From Pleurotus djamor (lineage: Eukaryota > Basidiomycota > Agaricomycetes > Agaricales > Pleurotaceae): a stretch of 64,000 nucleotides of DNA. Each line of letters begins with the position of its first letter. The stretch's first letter is position 1. A program made the translations under genes and the position numbers. The stretch spans positions 8,820 through 72,819 of the forward strand of contig JAPEVF010000104.1 of assembly GCA_029747585.1 (NCBI GenBank), read 5' to 3'. Positions 23,088 through 34,750 of the stretch are shown piece by piece. The notes beneath the pieces are model-generated. The model did no database searches. It saw only the letters and a list, made by a program, of their open reading frames with translations, and had not been told where the DNA came from.

Positions 23088-23449
23088 TTTGGTCCGTCGT
23101 CCACAACGTTCCCAGTAAAACACCCCACCGCGTTTCCACTCCCACTGTTATCGCCCCGTGGCAGGGTGCTTTTGCAGCGGCCGCAACCGCCAAGGCAGCC
23201 TTCTTAGGCTCTGATCGAGATACTGTCTTGGAACACGTCCAGCCTGTCTTCCAGGATAGCGGCATAGTCGATAGGTGGCTCAAGTCAGTTTGGTGGGTGT
23301 TCTACAATGCCGACCACGCTCGATTGCAGAATTCAGACAGCGATCTATCTTCTATGATCACTTTCGATGCATACATGGCGGCCCTCAAACGTACGCCTCG
23401 CCTCTCTCGTGAGGAATATCCTTTCCCTCCTGAAGCTTCCTTTGCTTGA
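22985..23449 (+). pseudogene. C-terminal fragment of a FunK1 fungal protein kinase
   Basis: FunK1 kinases are a family expanded in mushroom-forming fungi. This piece reads TGTGPFMARDLL, then HLYRHDLESLFYVLIW, the highly typical end of the FunK1 catalytic domain after the activation segment. It continues WQGAFAAAATAKAAFL and LKSVWWVFYNADHARL to a stop at 23449. The N-lobe, ATP-binding lysine and catalytic loop are absent. Upstream is an F-box gene in another frame, so this is a fragment joined at about 22,980. The 155 codons are still open, which suggests a recent join or some remaining selection. Confidence 0.72.
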
Positions 23450-23835
23450 TCTCTCCTTCGCGTCCTCAAGACGCTATTTGAATCTTTACTGAATATCTAT
23501 ACTGTGTTATGTTGTCTTATCCCAACCTCTGTTACCTACTTATGATTCACGTCACCAATATATATATCTTTGAGATTTACCACTTTTGAATACGATAGAC
23601 TTGGGGTATACCCATATTACACCAAGCATATCTTGTAATTTGAATTTTATCACACTTTCCGTGGCAACGTCCCCTCCCTAGAGTTTTGGTAGGCCTATAT
23701 AAGCATGACGTTTACTTCCTGGATTGCACGAAGATAATTTACTGGCCCCGCTTGCCTGGGTCCATCGATGTTCAGCCCGAACGGGTGCTTTCGGACGTCA
23801 TACCTATATATTGAACCGTCCGAGATCATATCTAC

Positions 23836-26793
23836 CTAAACAGACATGCGTAATCTTGCCCGCCTCCAAACTTCTCTGGTGATTTCATGCCCTTGGATTT
23901 GCTCCAATGTGGCACACAGTTCCGATCGTTTGAGCTCGTACTCAGTGACGAGTGTTGAAACATTGTCAGATTGACGTATGTTAATGACCAAACGAGACAA
24001 TTCCGATCCAAGCTCCTTCAGACGTCGGGCAACGTCCATTTGTGAAGCCTTCTTGCGGAGACTGGCGATAAGCGCATTCAATCCCCGGTCAAATTGGTGG
24101 GCAAAGTTGGCATTGATCTTCTGAACAATCGGATCCATAACCCTCCAAGCTGACTGGAAATCGCCGTGGTGGCGAAAAATTGACCTCCCAAGCGCCATCT
24201 CCATTAATTGATGACGCTTTGATGCAATTTCTTCATCTTCCTCATCCCATATTGTGGTGGCAACCACAATCGACGCGTTATCAGTGCTGACGGAATCCAA
24301 AAGACAGGCGTCTTTCAGTGATTTAACGAGGCGATCGAGCTCATGCAAGGGGGCTCGATTGGCCACAATGCGTACAAGGTATATCATCCCACAAAGGGAC
24401 GATGTATCTTTACTAGATGTCACGATATAAAGCGGAAGGTATTCATGATTTTATAAACCACGTACGGCACGCCTAATCGCCGAGCGAGTGAAATGATCCC
24501 GCCAGGATCTGTATGGTCGAGAAGGTCCGATCCGGGGGTGTCCCAGAGGACAATGTCTTCATCGCATCTCATAGGCGAGGACAGACATACGTCCTGGATT
24601 TTCAGGGTACACGACTCAAGATTATGCCCGAGTATGAGATGGTTGATCCCGCATGCAGCATTGATGAACTATGCGTGATTTAGAACGGTATTCATTTGGC
24701 TCAAGTCAGAACCTACACTGCTTTTACCAACGCCTGCCTTCCCCATTACCCTGCGAAAGCCCAGTCACCAGGAGGGCGAGGGAAACTAGAGCGGTATGAG
24801 ACATACGCGATAAAGACTGGGCCGCCGCTGTAATGTACAGACTGTTCTTCATGAGAACGTCGGTCAAACTGAATAGACCAATGGCTATATAAATAAGATA
24901 AGGTGACCATGATATTATAAAGGCTCACTATGATTCTTTTTGTGAATCCGTTCACAAGACGAGTTCTGAATCGGGAGCGACGTGTCCCGCCTTTTTCTTT
25001 CTCAATGGGATGAGGCAGGGGAGTCGACATGAGATGCGGGGTTCCATTGCGTAAGTGATCCGTCTTCACGAAGTTATTTGTGAATCTGAAGAGCTCTTTG
25101 TTAAGGTATCATGTGCCAATAACTGATGCCGGTATCATTAGAGGACTAACACTTACACTTCGTGTTGCTCAGGCTTGGTAGGTTGCCGTGAGTGTGCGTC
25201 CGGAGTTTTTGTCGCCTTTGTTTCATGGCGGTCTTCGGTATGACGCAGAGACTGATCTGGAGGTTTCTCCGATGATTTGATGGTCACCCGTTGAAACAAT
25301 GAAACATCTGAAGTTCTATCACAATGAACACAGATGAACTGTTGGGTTGTAAAGAGGTGGGCGTACGAGTTGGACGTTGTGGCTTCACTCTCCTGCTCAT
25401 CCTCTGCGGGCACAGGCATAATGTCTTCGATATGGTCCACTTCGGCAGTGGCAGGATGGGTGGTGTCCCCTGAGGAGACTGGTTGGGGGGCCAACCGACC
25501 TGAGCGTTTCGTGTGAAAGGTTGGGTTTGACGATCCAACGCCGAGAAAGGGAAGTAGTGGAGTGGCTATAGGAAGTGTTGTACCTCGGTGTAGGGACACA
25601 GAGAAAGTCAGGTCGCAATTGTAGCTAAGATGTCTTACTCAGTTATCCGGGCGTTTCGGTTGAAACCAGTAAACCCACCAATTTACCCATCCATCATATC
25701 GGGTCTGATGCCTGTTGTCCTTACTGCAGCGGGGACAAATATACGGGAGCAAGCCCTGGAGCTCCAAGACTATACTGATGGAAAACTCTGCACGAGCTTT
25801 GGCAAGTCGAGGAAATGCAGAATGTATGACTGGTTTGTTGGTCTCAGAATGAACTAGTTGCCAAGAGTCAGTCTCGATGAACGTTGTACCAGGACCATCG
25901 CGACAGTAATGTTTGATGACAATCCTTAAGTCCTCGGGAACGGAAACGCGCTGGTAAGAAAAGGAAGAGGAAGAGGAAACGAAAAGGGGGGTACCTCCCA
26001 AGAAGAACAAAACTCCAAAGGAATGGGGATCCACCGTCCAAGGTGATCTTTCACGGAGATCATGAGGGCTTGTAGGTACCTCAAAGTGGGGACTTGTTGG
26101 AGACCGCGTTTGATAACAAGCGACTCTAATTTAGCTCCAAGATCAGGTCGAATGATTGGTTTCCATGCCCGACTGGAAAGAGTCAGCAAAGTATTGGAGT
26201 AAGTATAGGCGAATATGGGCGTACGAAGCTAAAAAGTGAGAAAATTGATCTAGGATTCGCTGTCGTTTGGCGATGAACCTCTTGATTTTCCGTAGTGCAG
26301 GTCCCCATCGAAATCGCGCGTAAATGTACAGATATAGGCCGCGCCAGAAATCCGACCAAGGAACCGGGCGAATGTATGCGTGGTACGCCAAAAGGTCTTT
26401 GTGTATTTCATGCATGCGATTACTGCACCGAGTGAGGACGTTCCTTATTCGTCGAAAATGTTGCAGCTCGCTGATATCAGCTGCCTCGTCAATAAGTGAT
26501 AGGACGTCTACGGCGCATTCGAGAGTCCATTTCAACTTCGACATGTCTGCGAGGATTGGTCCCAAAACAGGTATACAATCAGGTAATAACTCTTCAAGAA
26601 GTTGCTCGATTCCCATCACGGTGCCGATGACGCCTTGATAACGAGGGGAGGAAGCGACTACTGTCTTAAAGGACTGTTGTATGCGTTGAGCGCACCCAGG
26701 ACTGTATATATTGACCTCGGTGTTGAAATTTTGGGTCGCTCCTGGATTGATCACATTGAGCATCCCGTTTTGATTATTGTTATTAACCTGCAT
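23836..26793 (-). CDS. ULD_2-like domain protein spliced to a P-loop GTPase (one gene proposed)
   Basis: The exons read in order as follows. An N-terminal helical region (starts MQVNNNNQNG; contains LLPDCIPVLGPILADMSKL) comes first. Then a fungal ubiquitin-like domain (ISVKDHLGRWIPIPLEFCSS, then EDLRIVIKHYC, SISIVLEL and CPRCSKDN). A polar linker follows. Last is a GTPase domain with G1 GKAGVGKSS, FINAACG, GHNLESCT, G3 DTPG and a TTIWDE strand in place of G4. Helices follow to TGA at 23836. Most splice joins keep phase: SWE to RVSVPED, GPVFIA to VMGKAGVG, and SS to FINAA. A GTAAAT donor near 25,680 allows the ULD exon to join the linker, making one protein. Alternatively, translation ends at 25,639 and there are two genes. 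The joins near 26,150 and 24,450 are unresolved. Role unknown; the layout suggests a signalling switch. Confidence 0.6.
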
Positions 26794-28093
26794 GTCCAAT
26801 GCGACGATGACAGGGGAGGGGAAGTTGAGTGTGACGGGAGTTCAAGAGGTAGGTAGGTTTGCTTGCAATGTGGTGGCAATGTGGCAAGGACCTCGTTGGC
26901 GCTGAGGCACGCCATATCGATATCGATGTTTACCAAACCTCTGTCCGTGGCTGGAAAAAGGGCAGCGAAAAGACGACTCATTCATTAAATCTAATCGCGG
27001 GTTGCGCGAAGTAGGCCCAGCGGACGAGGTACAGGTACCAAAAGCGGAGGCCGTGCGCTTGCTGAGCGAAGTCGACGGGAAGACGCGTTAAATTCTGTAA
27101 GCCGTAGGATGTGGACGTGAACGACGAGACTTTCAGCGGAGAGCGCGGGCTCAAAGCCTCAAGGCAGCGCACGGAGTAGGTTCGAGGCAAACAGACAGAA
27201 GGTGGTAAGAATCGCTACCATGGCTTCCGGCGCGTTTACTTCCTAGATCACGTTCAGCATACGACCGTCACGATAAGCATCTTAATGTGTGTATTTCCAT
27301 GACATATGTACGCATATGAAGTCCTTCAAGTCCTTAAACTTTGTAAATACTTTCCCTGCTACCATAAACTCCAAGAAAACTCACCAGAAACTCGACCCTC
27401 AGTCATTTGGAGCCTTTCGGCCTCCATTCCAAACATGGTACACATCCCTACACGTTTGCGTCCTCAATGTAGCACGCTTCATCAGTCCTTCGGTTGAACG
27501 ACATGACGCTTTATGCAATGTCATTGTTTTATAGATCGCGAGGCCTGTGTCAATTTATTTTCAGTGGCCGTCGACGACGAGTCCCCGAAATCATCTCGCA
27601 GATTTTTGCGACGGACTGCCACGAGTGGTGTGCGACAAGAAAACATTGAATTTGTCAGAGTCGTATGTTCCAAGGAGCCTGACATGGGGCGAAGTGGACG
27701 GAGAGCATGGTTGACGTGTGTGTTACGTAATGGGGGTGGTCTGTGCGTTTGTGGTACTTAATTTGCAAGGGCCGGGTTGGAGGCGCATCAAGAGAACCCC
27801 GTTCGCCTCTTGTTTTTTTCTTTTANTTTTTCCTGACAAGTTGGAGTGTCTCCGTCTCTCTCTCTCCGCTCCCTCCCCCTCCCCCTCTATCTANTCTATC
27901 TATATCCACCTTTTTTCACCTTTTCTCTTCTGTTGTGCGTGCTCTCATTCATTTTTCATCCAGTCCCACACGATCCTTATTTTCTTTGGGTCTCCCATCT
28001 CTCTCTCTGCGCGCACAACTCCTCTCCTCCTCCCCTTCCCTCTTTTAATCCACTCCTTTGCCCTCCTTTTCCTCTTCTCTACCATCATCAACC
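26794..28093. promoter_or_regulatory. Divergent intergenic region with CT-rich leader before the RRM gene
   Basis: About 1.3 kb between divergent genes. From about 27,845 to 28,090 the plus strand is strongly CT-rich (runs such as CTCTCTCTCTCCGCTCCCTC), a common feature of promoter and 5' leader sequence of strongly expressed fungal genes. A short minus-strand frame at 27,000-27,190 has no ATG start. No other gene is supported here. Confidence 0.5.
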
Positions 28094-30511
28094 ATGGATG
28101 ACGCCGGACAAACAGCCTTCGCAACCCAGTATCAATCTTACGCCTTTGATATCGACATGATGAAGGTGCGTCTCGGGTTTCTTTTGTCTCGTATTTCCAA
28201 AAGTCACCAANGTTTTTTTTTCTAATTCAAATATCTCGTATTTACAGAGGTCAATGGATACCGTAGGCGGCCCAGATGCCAAGAAACCTCGTTGGTCTCC
28301 CACTTTCCCAGGCTCCTCAGCCTCCCCGTCGACCCCGTCCCAGCGTGACGCTTTCGCAAACTATGGTTACGGCCCACAAGCCTCAATAAACCAGCCATAC
28401 GCTTCATCTCCTTCAGCACAGTCTTTTCCCTCCCAAGTTCAAAATATCGGCGCACCCGCCTCTTCGCCTCTCTATTCTACCCCTTCTCTGACCATATCAA
28501 CTTCACATTCTCCTCTGAATGGTCATGCGATGGCAATGGGACAACTGAGTCCGAGCGTCGCTTCTGCCTTTGCCGCTCAGCAACAAGCTCAGGCCCAGCA
28601 ACAACAAGCCGTCGCGGCAGCTCAGCAACAACAAGCTCAGCAGCAGCAGAATGCCTTGAACGGCGCAGGGCTTAACGGTTACAACGCAGCAGCAGCTTTT
28701 GGTGGATATAACATGCTCGGCATGGGCTTACCCGGTATGAACATGCTCGGCGCCTTCCCCTACAACGGCCAAATGGCAGCCAACTTCGCCGCCGCCCAAA
28801 ACTTACAAGGACAACGCCTGCCTTCACTCAACATTCCAGCTGCTCAAGCCTCTTACTCCCCAGCGGCCCTCTCAGCAGCTCTCACTGCCACGTCAAACTC
28901 AACAGGCCGAACGGTCTACGTTGGAAACCTTCCATCCACCGCGTCCGTCGACGAGCTTCTCAATCTAGTCCACTTTGGTCCCCTCGAGAACATCCGTGTC
29001 TTACCCGAGAAGTCGTGTGTCTTTTTGTCGTTTTTGGACGGCTCTGTCGCCGCGGCCTTCCATGCCGATGCTACCATCAAAAAAATTGGCTCTGCACGGT
29101 CAGGAATTGAAGATTGGCTGGGGAAAGCCGAGTCCTGTTCCGGCCCAGGTGGCGTTGGCCATCAGCCAGAGCGGCGCCAGTAGGAATGTTTACCTTGGCG
29201 GTTTGGATGAGAACACGACGGAGGAGAGGTTGAGAGATGAGTTGAGCAGGTTTGGGTTGATTGACCAGGTCAAGATCGTTAGGGATAAGAACATTGGTTT
29301 CGTTCACTTCCTCAGCATCGCTACTGCTACCAAGGTCNGCCGTCGATCTTNTGCGATTTTTTGGTTCCTTGCTGACGTAATCGCAGGTCGTCAATACTTT
29401 ACCCACTGAGCCCGCTTGGGCAGGCAAACGCGTCAACTATGGTAAAGACCGATGTGCATACGTTCCCAAGTCCCAACAAGTTGCTGCTCAACAAGCTCAA
29501 GCNGTTGCCGCCCAGACTCTCGTTGCCCAATCAGCTGGCCTNACTTCGCCTCAGTCAGCTGGTTTCTCGCCGTTCTCGCCATANTCACCGTTCACACCTA
29601 ACGGCATGGATTTGTCCGGNGGTATGGGAAGTGCGGGCGCCATGGGTGCTATGGGCGTCGGTGGAGCNGGTGGTGTNGGTCAAGGCATGAACAGGACGGT
29701 TTACTTGGGAAANATCCATCCCGAGACGACNACGGAAGACTTGTGTAACGCNATCCGGGGAGGTGTCCTCCAGAGTATCAGGTACATGCAGGACAAGCAC
29801 ATCGCTGTGAGTTTCCGTTTTTGCTTCCGCGCTCTTATTATGTGGTGCCTTGATTGATTTTTTTNGCTGATGCCTTTATTAATTTGACAGTTTGTCACTT
29901 TCATCGACCCTGCCGCCGCGTTCACGTTCTTCCAAGTTTCCTCNTACCAGGGTCTNACCCTCAANAANCGTCGTCTCAANGTNGGCTGGGGCAAAAACTC
30001 AGGCCCTCTCCCNCCCACACTCGCTCTNGCTGTCCACTCCGGTGCTACNCGTAACGTCTACATCGGCAACATCGAGGACTTCGAGACCTTCACNGAAGAG
30101 CGCCTCAANCGCGATTTCGGCGAATACGGCGAGATCGAGTTGGTCAACTTTTTGAAGGAGAAGAATTGCGCGTTTGTGAACTTCACAAATGTGCAGAATG
30201 CGATCAAGGCAATCGAGGGTGTGAAGGCGAAGCCTGAGTATGGGGGATTGAGGATTGCGCATGGGAAGGATCGGTGCGCGAACCCGCCGAGGAGCGGGGG
30301 TGTTAATGGTGGTGGAGGAGGGGGGAAGAGGAATGTTAGTGGAGGAGGGAGTGCACCGAATTCGGCGGGTGTAGATGGGGTGAATGGGATTCATCATTTG
30401 GAGAATGGAGATTATTTGGGAGAGGAGGGTGATGAAGAGTTGGATTTGGGAGCGGGGGATGCGTTGAACATGCATGTTGATGCGTCGGGCGAGGTTGTCG
30501 CTGCTGCCTAA
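28094..30511 (+). CDS. Four-RRM RNA-binding protein, Nrd1/Msa2 type
   Basis: RNA-binding regulator resembling fission yeast Nrd1 (negative regulator of differentiation). Exon 1 (28094-28165) gives [16 protein letters not shown]; exon 2 starts 28248. A low-complexity Gln/Ala region (~28,575-28,660) precedes four RRMs. Their RNP2 motifs are [25 protein letters not shown] and [12 protein letters not shown]1-like strands are [24 protein letters not shown] and CAFVNFTN. A Gly-rich tail ends at TAA 30511. The run of seven A at 29,079-29,085 breaks the frame inside the first RRM: upstream the frame reads ATIKK, but the expected continuation [14 protein letters not shown] lies one base over. Further N bases lie near the third RRM. 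Assignment to the four-RRM group is firm; the Nrd1 name is by architecture. Confidence 0.85.
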
Positions 30512-31716
30512 ACCTCTGGTCTCCTTCCTGCTCGACCTCGTCGCTGTCACTGGCCGGCTTGGTNNACGCTNCCCNCCGCCTCCNCGAAATTTCTGTTGAA
30601 TTGCTTATCTTTTCTTTCTTCATTTTCCTTCATTNCCTTCTCTTTCTTTCTCTTCCGTTTCTCTTTTCCCCCCGCTTACCCCTTACCGACTTATACCCCT
30701 CGCCTTCACCGGCATCNCCCTTCATCAAACTCGAGTCGAGNNNCCACCACCAACGCTCGCTCGCTCACACACGCTGAAACCCAGACTCAAACAACGCAAC
30801 ACTTTATACTCATATACATCTGTCTCTATGTGGTTCTCCTGGCTCCTTCCCCCCGCGTCTCGATCCCCCCATCCCCAGCCTCATCGTATCGTTGTGTTTA
30901 TTATATATGTGTCTCTCTCTGCCTCTATCTCTATCTGTCTTTTGTGCTACATTACATTACAATAACAACACGACACTCACCACAACATTGGCCATTTTAA
31001 CATCGTTTGACGGCACCCTTGCTGCCCTTTTGTGCTAAAACCTTCGAATTTCGTTTCGTTCTTCTTGCGGTTTGTCATTCATCGTTCCATGTTGGGCGTT
31101 TTTGCGTTTGGTTCATTTCGTGCATCGCCTTCACGTTCGCTGATTACAATACCGTATGCCCTCCATAACTTGCAATTGCAACTTGCGAGGCTCTCGGGTT
31201 TTGGAACGATCCATTGNATTTTTACGGACTGGGTCATATCATTATCATCTATCTTATTATCTTCGATATCTCTCCTCGTTCCATCGCTTTGGGTATTGGC
31301 GTTGTTGTCGCTGCTGTTGGTGCTGTGTTTACATATTACGGTACATACTGGGTCTCGCACGGAATGTATGGTATGGTTATCTGAATGATAAAATTGAACG
31401 CCCACTGGCAAACTCCGAGCCACCCCGGTGCTTTGACCGAGGCTGGAAACCAGCCTCTATGACGAGAAGATGGTAGTTGACCCTCTGAGTCTGAGGATAG
31501 GGCTTTGACCTGCGCTTTTGAATCCAACTCTCCTCGGACCGGGCCCCTTAAACTCCAGGGGGCACGTGCCCGCTAATTCGGAGCCGTCTTCCCCAGTGCC
31601 AAGACAACCGACCCACCCCAAAAACTAAGTCGCCGAAAAGTCAATCTTACTTCCTCGAACTCGGTTAGGCTGCCTGCTGGTTTCGATGCCCATCGTGACC
31701 CCCATCTCTTGACGCG
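30512..31716. other. 3' region of the RRM gene, pyrimidine-rich
   Basis: About 1.2 kb without a supported gene. The first ~500 bases are CT-rich (runs such as TTTCTTTCTCTTCC near 30,640 and TCTCTCTCTGCCTC near 30,910) and probably transcribed as a long 3' UTR. Open frames on the minus strand are shadows of this composition bias. Confidence 0.4.
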
Positions 31717-32094
31717 ATGAGTCTGGAACAAGTGATCGCAGAATTGCTTTCGTGGCATGATCACACAGCACGACATCGGAAAACTCTGTATCGATTCTTG
31801 AACACCACAGGCAGGCTGCTGGAACACANTCCCACTGATGCCGGAACATACGCTATACCCTTAGGCTTCTTGGTCTGCTTTTTGGCANTTGATCTACTTG
31901 ACTTGGGTTGCTTATACGTCGTTACCTGGGCCATCAAGGAGGCTTCCAGTGTCTTACTTACTCTAATTGATGGATGCCTACTTGCTGGCGTTCATTCTAG
32001 TCTCATGGTACCCTGCCCCATGATCTTACCCGGACGGGACATGGTGGAGTGGGTATTGAAATGGCAGTCGGAAGGATATGTTGGACTTCAATAG
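31717..32094 (+). CDS. Hypothetical protein, 125 codons, low support
   Basis: Open frame with an ATG in acceptable context, reading MSLEQVIAELLSWHDHTARH and then two hydrophobic stretches (IPLGFLVCFLA and LLDLGCLYVVTW) that could be membrane segments. I recognise no family. Two N bases lie inside. It could be a real small gene, an exon of a longer one or chance. Neighbours give no hint. Confidence 0.22.
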   Translation: MSLEQVIAELLSWHDHTARHRKTLYRFLNTTGRLLEHXPTDAGTYAIPLGFLVCFLAXDLLDLGCLYVVTWAIKEASSVLLTLIDGCLLAGVHSSLMVPCPMILPGRDMVEWVLKWQSEGYVGLQ

Positions 32095-32425
32095 TGATGG
32101 TGAGCGACGACTAAACGCTATGACGAATAGGTGATTCATCTTGGACCTCCCAAACGAAGCACACGGAACGCGGTAGTACTTCGCTCAAACTTCACCGGTC
32201 ACGATACTCTGGGGTAAAGAAGATGGATTTGAAAGCGTCTTTGGNTATCATGCGACATTGTGAATCCTTCTTGATACGAAGACATTGGCCATGACGGCTC
32301 TGGAGTATATATAACATCAAGTCGAAGAGCAGAGGTCGCTANCCAACGTACAATTGGACCTNCTTTGCCCACCCTNAATNTTCCTGCATATACNATCNGC
32401 ATCACCTTTCGCAGTCTTCCCAACC

Positions 32426-33691
32426 ATGTTCATCAACTTTGCTTTCGTTTTCTTGGGTGTTTACTCGACTGGTGTCGGTGCTGCTCCNGNCNTCGCCCCG
32501 AAAACTATCTCTGGACCTNCCGAGTGNACGTCGGCTGGTGATTTCACACTTTGCCAGAATTTATGGGGTCGCTGTGAGTCTACCCATCCGATGCATTGCT
32601 GGCTGTGTTGTTTTTCAATCTTGTTTTTCTGTGGTTGTGACGTACAGTCAGCGGTGCNGGTACTCAAAGCACTACGCTAAATAATGCTTGGGCGAACGGC
32701 GTCTCGTGGTGAGCGGAACTGACTCTTATTCGAAGTGGTTGTACATTTTCTCATGCGGNCGTGTTCTTTTTGCGACAGGGAGACCACGTACGACTGGTCG
32801 AACGGTCCCAGTAATGTCAAGAGCTGTAGGCTGAGCCTCACTCAAATGTTCATCAACTGCAACTAATTCACCTCAAAAATAGATGCCAATGTCGAACACA
32901 AAACGGCCAAAGGCATCCAGGTAAGGATTCGCCATATCAGNNNANANCCAACACGTACTCAAGCCATCCCCTTCTTGTCCCTTCGCAGCTCCAGAACGTG
33001 AAATCTGCACCTTCCAGTTGGAACTGGCGATATGTCAGCCAATCATCCGGAATTCGAGCCGATGTCGCCTATGATATCTGGACGGGTGTTCCATCTTCTG
33101 GGAGCCCGGCATCTAGTGCTTCTTCCTACGAAATGTAAGTGTTTGCAACCCCATCGTCACATGGAGCTTGGAGTGATAGGGCTAATTTTACGCGCCTGTA
33201 GTATGATATGGCTCTCTGGAAAAGGAGGGTACGTTCTTGGTCTCNCCAATCTTCAACCTAATGGTGTTNATACTCCATTCGATACAGCGTACAGCCCGTT
33301 GGCAGTCGCNNCCAGAACGTCGTCAGCATAGGTGGACACTCCTGGGCACTTTGGAGAGGTCCGAACTCCAACTGGCAGGTTCTGTCGTTTGTCAGTCTGG
33401 AAGGAGACATCAATAACTTTAACGTTGATCTGAACGAGTTCTTCCGTGCGTCACTGTCATAAAACGCACTCGATTTACCGAGGCTGATGTTTTTGCGCTG
33501 TAGAATACCTCATCACGTATCAAGGTGTTCCCAAAACCCAGGTGCGTNGCTTTCTNCGAGAGAATTTGGGAGCGAAGTTGACAATGTCGATGCTACAGTT
33601 CATCCAGTCGATCCAGGCAGGCACCGAGCCGTTTACAGGCCAAGCGAAGCTGGTCACCGATTCTTACAGTGTTTCTNTCGACCATTTCTAA
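32426..33691 (+). CDS. Secreted glycoside hydrolase family 12 (endoglucanase/xyloglucanase)
   Basis: Secreted enzyme that cuts beta-1,4-glucan chains in plant cell walls. A signal peptide opens the protein (MFINFAFVFLGVYSTGVGAA). Spliced exons give NNAWANGVSW, TTYDWSNGPSNVKSYANV, VAYDIWTG, then SYEIMIWL with the nucleophile Glu. An N-rich middle precedes QAGTEPFTG with the acid/base Glu, and the end SYSVSVDHF at TAA 33689-33691. Both catalytic glutamates are therefore present. About seven short introns are needed; several small exons carry N bases. Product size near 245 residues is normal for GH12. No carbohydrate-binding module is attached. Family assignment is strong; preferred glucan is not predictable. 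Confidence 0.87.
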
Positions 33692-33994
33692 GCATTAACG
33701 GGTTCAACTATAATCAATATTCATCCTTTATTTAGCCTTTTAGTCAACGATATACATGATATTAATCACCATTTGCGATACTACAACCAGCCCGTTGTCG
33801 TGTGCGGGCCTAACAACCTCAGCACACTCTCCCGTCGCGTTTTCTCAGCCTTTACTGCGTTGTCAATATCAGAACCCATCTATGAAATCGAGTGAAGCAG
33901 TCCGATCAGACCCCCTCCGAACGCAGGTCAATTCCAAATATAGAAGGGGAAGGGTATACATTTTCGTGTATGCCTAATCACTACTACTCACGTC

Positions 33995-34720
33995 TTACTG
34001 CGCATCGATGCGACNGGGACGACCTCGCCTCCTTCCAGTGATATTCCGGAGCAAGAACTTGAGGAGGCCACCGGCCTTTGCGTCTTGCCTCGGGAAGAAT
34101 TTTTCTGTCTGGATCGTGTATTGGCGAAGGGCGCGAAGATTGGGGAAGATATGGACATCGACCCCCTTGCGGTCGACCAGGTCGACCAGGTTGACGTTGC
34201 AAGCCTTTACCGTCTATGGCAGACATGTCTTCCCTTTAGAGAGAACTATGAACATAGGTAGCAAATGGCTTACTTTGCGACACGCCGATAGAGAGTCAGG
34301 AATAGGCGAAACCCCAAGAACACGACACAAAGCCTTCCATGATTCGATATCCCTGGCGTCTGTCCCGTATATCATGTTGAACTCGAGGACTAATGCTTCT
34401 TTGAACTTGGTATAAGCTCGTTGCCTGTCTCTATTCTGAGCACGTGTGTTGTTGTCCCCGGTCCAACCCAGCTGGGTGAACATGCGATTGAGCTCGCGAG
34501 TGATGTCGTTCTCGGGATTGTAATCAAATTGAGCATATCCAAGAAAGAATTGAGCGATTGGGGAAGTGTCTGCGTCGTTTGTCTGAGTGGCTGGTGTTGG
34601 ATCTTGTGGAGTGGCCGGCGAGGGGTTGCCTGNCGCGGTGTTATTCGAGACTCCTCTTCTCCCCCTTGGATAACGTCTTGGCTTGATAAAACAGTAAGAC
34701 TATATCAAGTAGGAGGTCTG
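33995..34720 (-). CDS. Conserved fungal protein of unknown function
   Basis: Two clear exons. The first encodes a Pro/Thr-rich stretch, then IAQFFLGYAQFDYNPENDIT, a segment ending FTQLGW, then YTKFKEALVLEFNMIYG and WKALCRVLGVSPIPDSL. A GTAAGC donor after CRK leads through a ~60-base intron to TVKACNVNLVDLVDRKG, LRQYT and AGGLLKFLLRNITGRRRGRP, ending at TAA 33995-33997. The pattern (FFxxYxxFxYNP, FNxxYGxD, LCxxLxIxPxP, VNLVDLVD) is a widespread uncharacterised mushroom protein type, from memory of such sequences. No catalytic motif is visible; the C-terminus is basic. The first exon's start is not resolved, and an upstream exon near 34,780 is likely. Confidence 0.6.
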
Positions 34721-34750
34721 ATGGAAATAACACTGACCATCTCGAACTAG

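Noticed and set aside
27000..27190. 70-codon minus-strand frame
   Set aside because: It starts at TTG, has no upstream ATG and no recognised family.
27845..28090. CT-rich tract considered as a transposon or satellite
   Set aside because: No repeat unit or terminal repeats; it fits a promoter and leader directly upstream of an ATG.
29999..30550. 183-codon minus-strand frame
   Set aside because: Antisense to the last RRM and Gly-rich tail of the Nrd1-type gene; a shadow.
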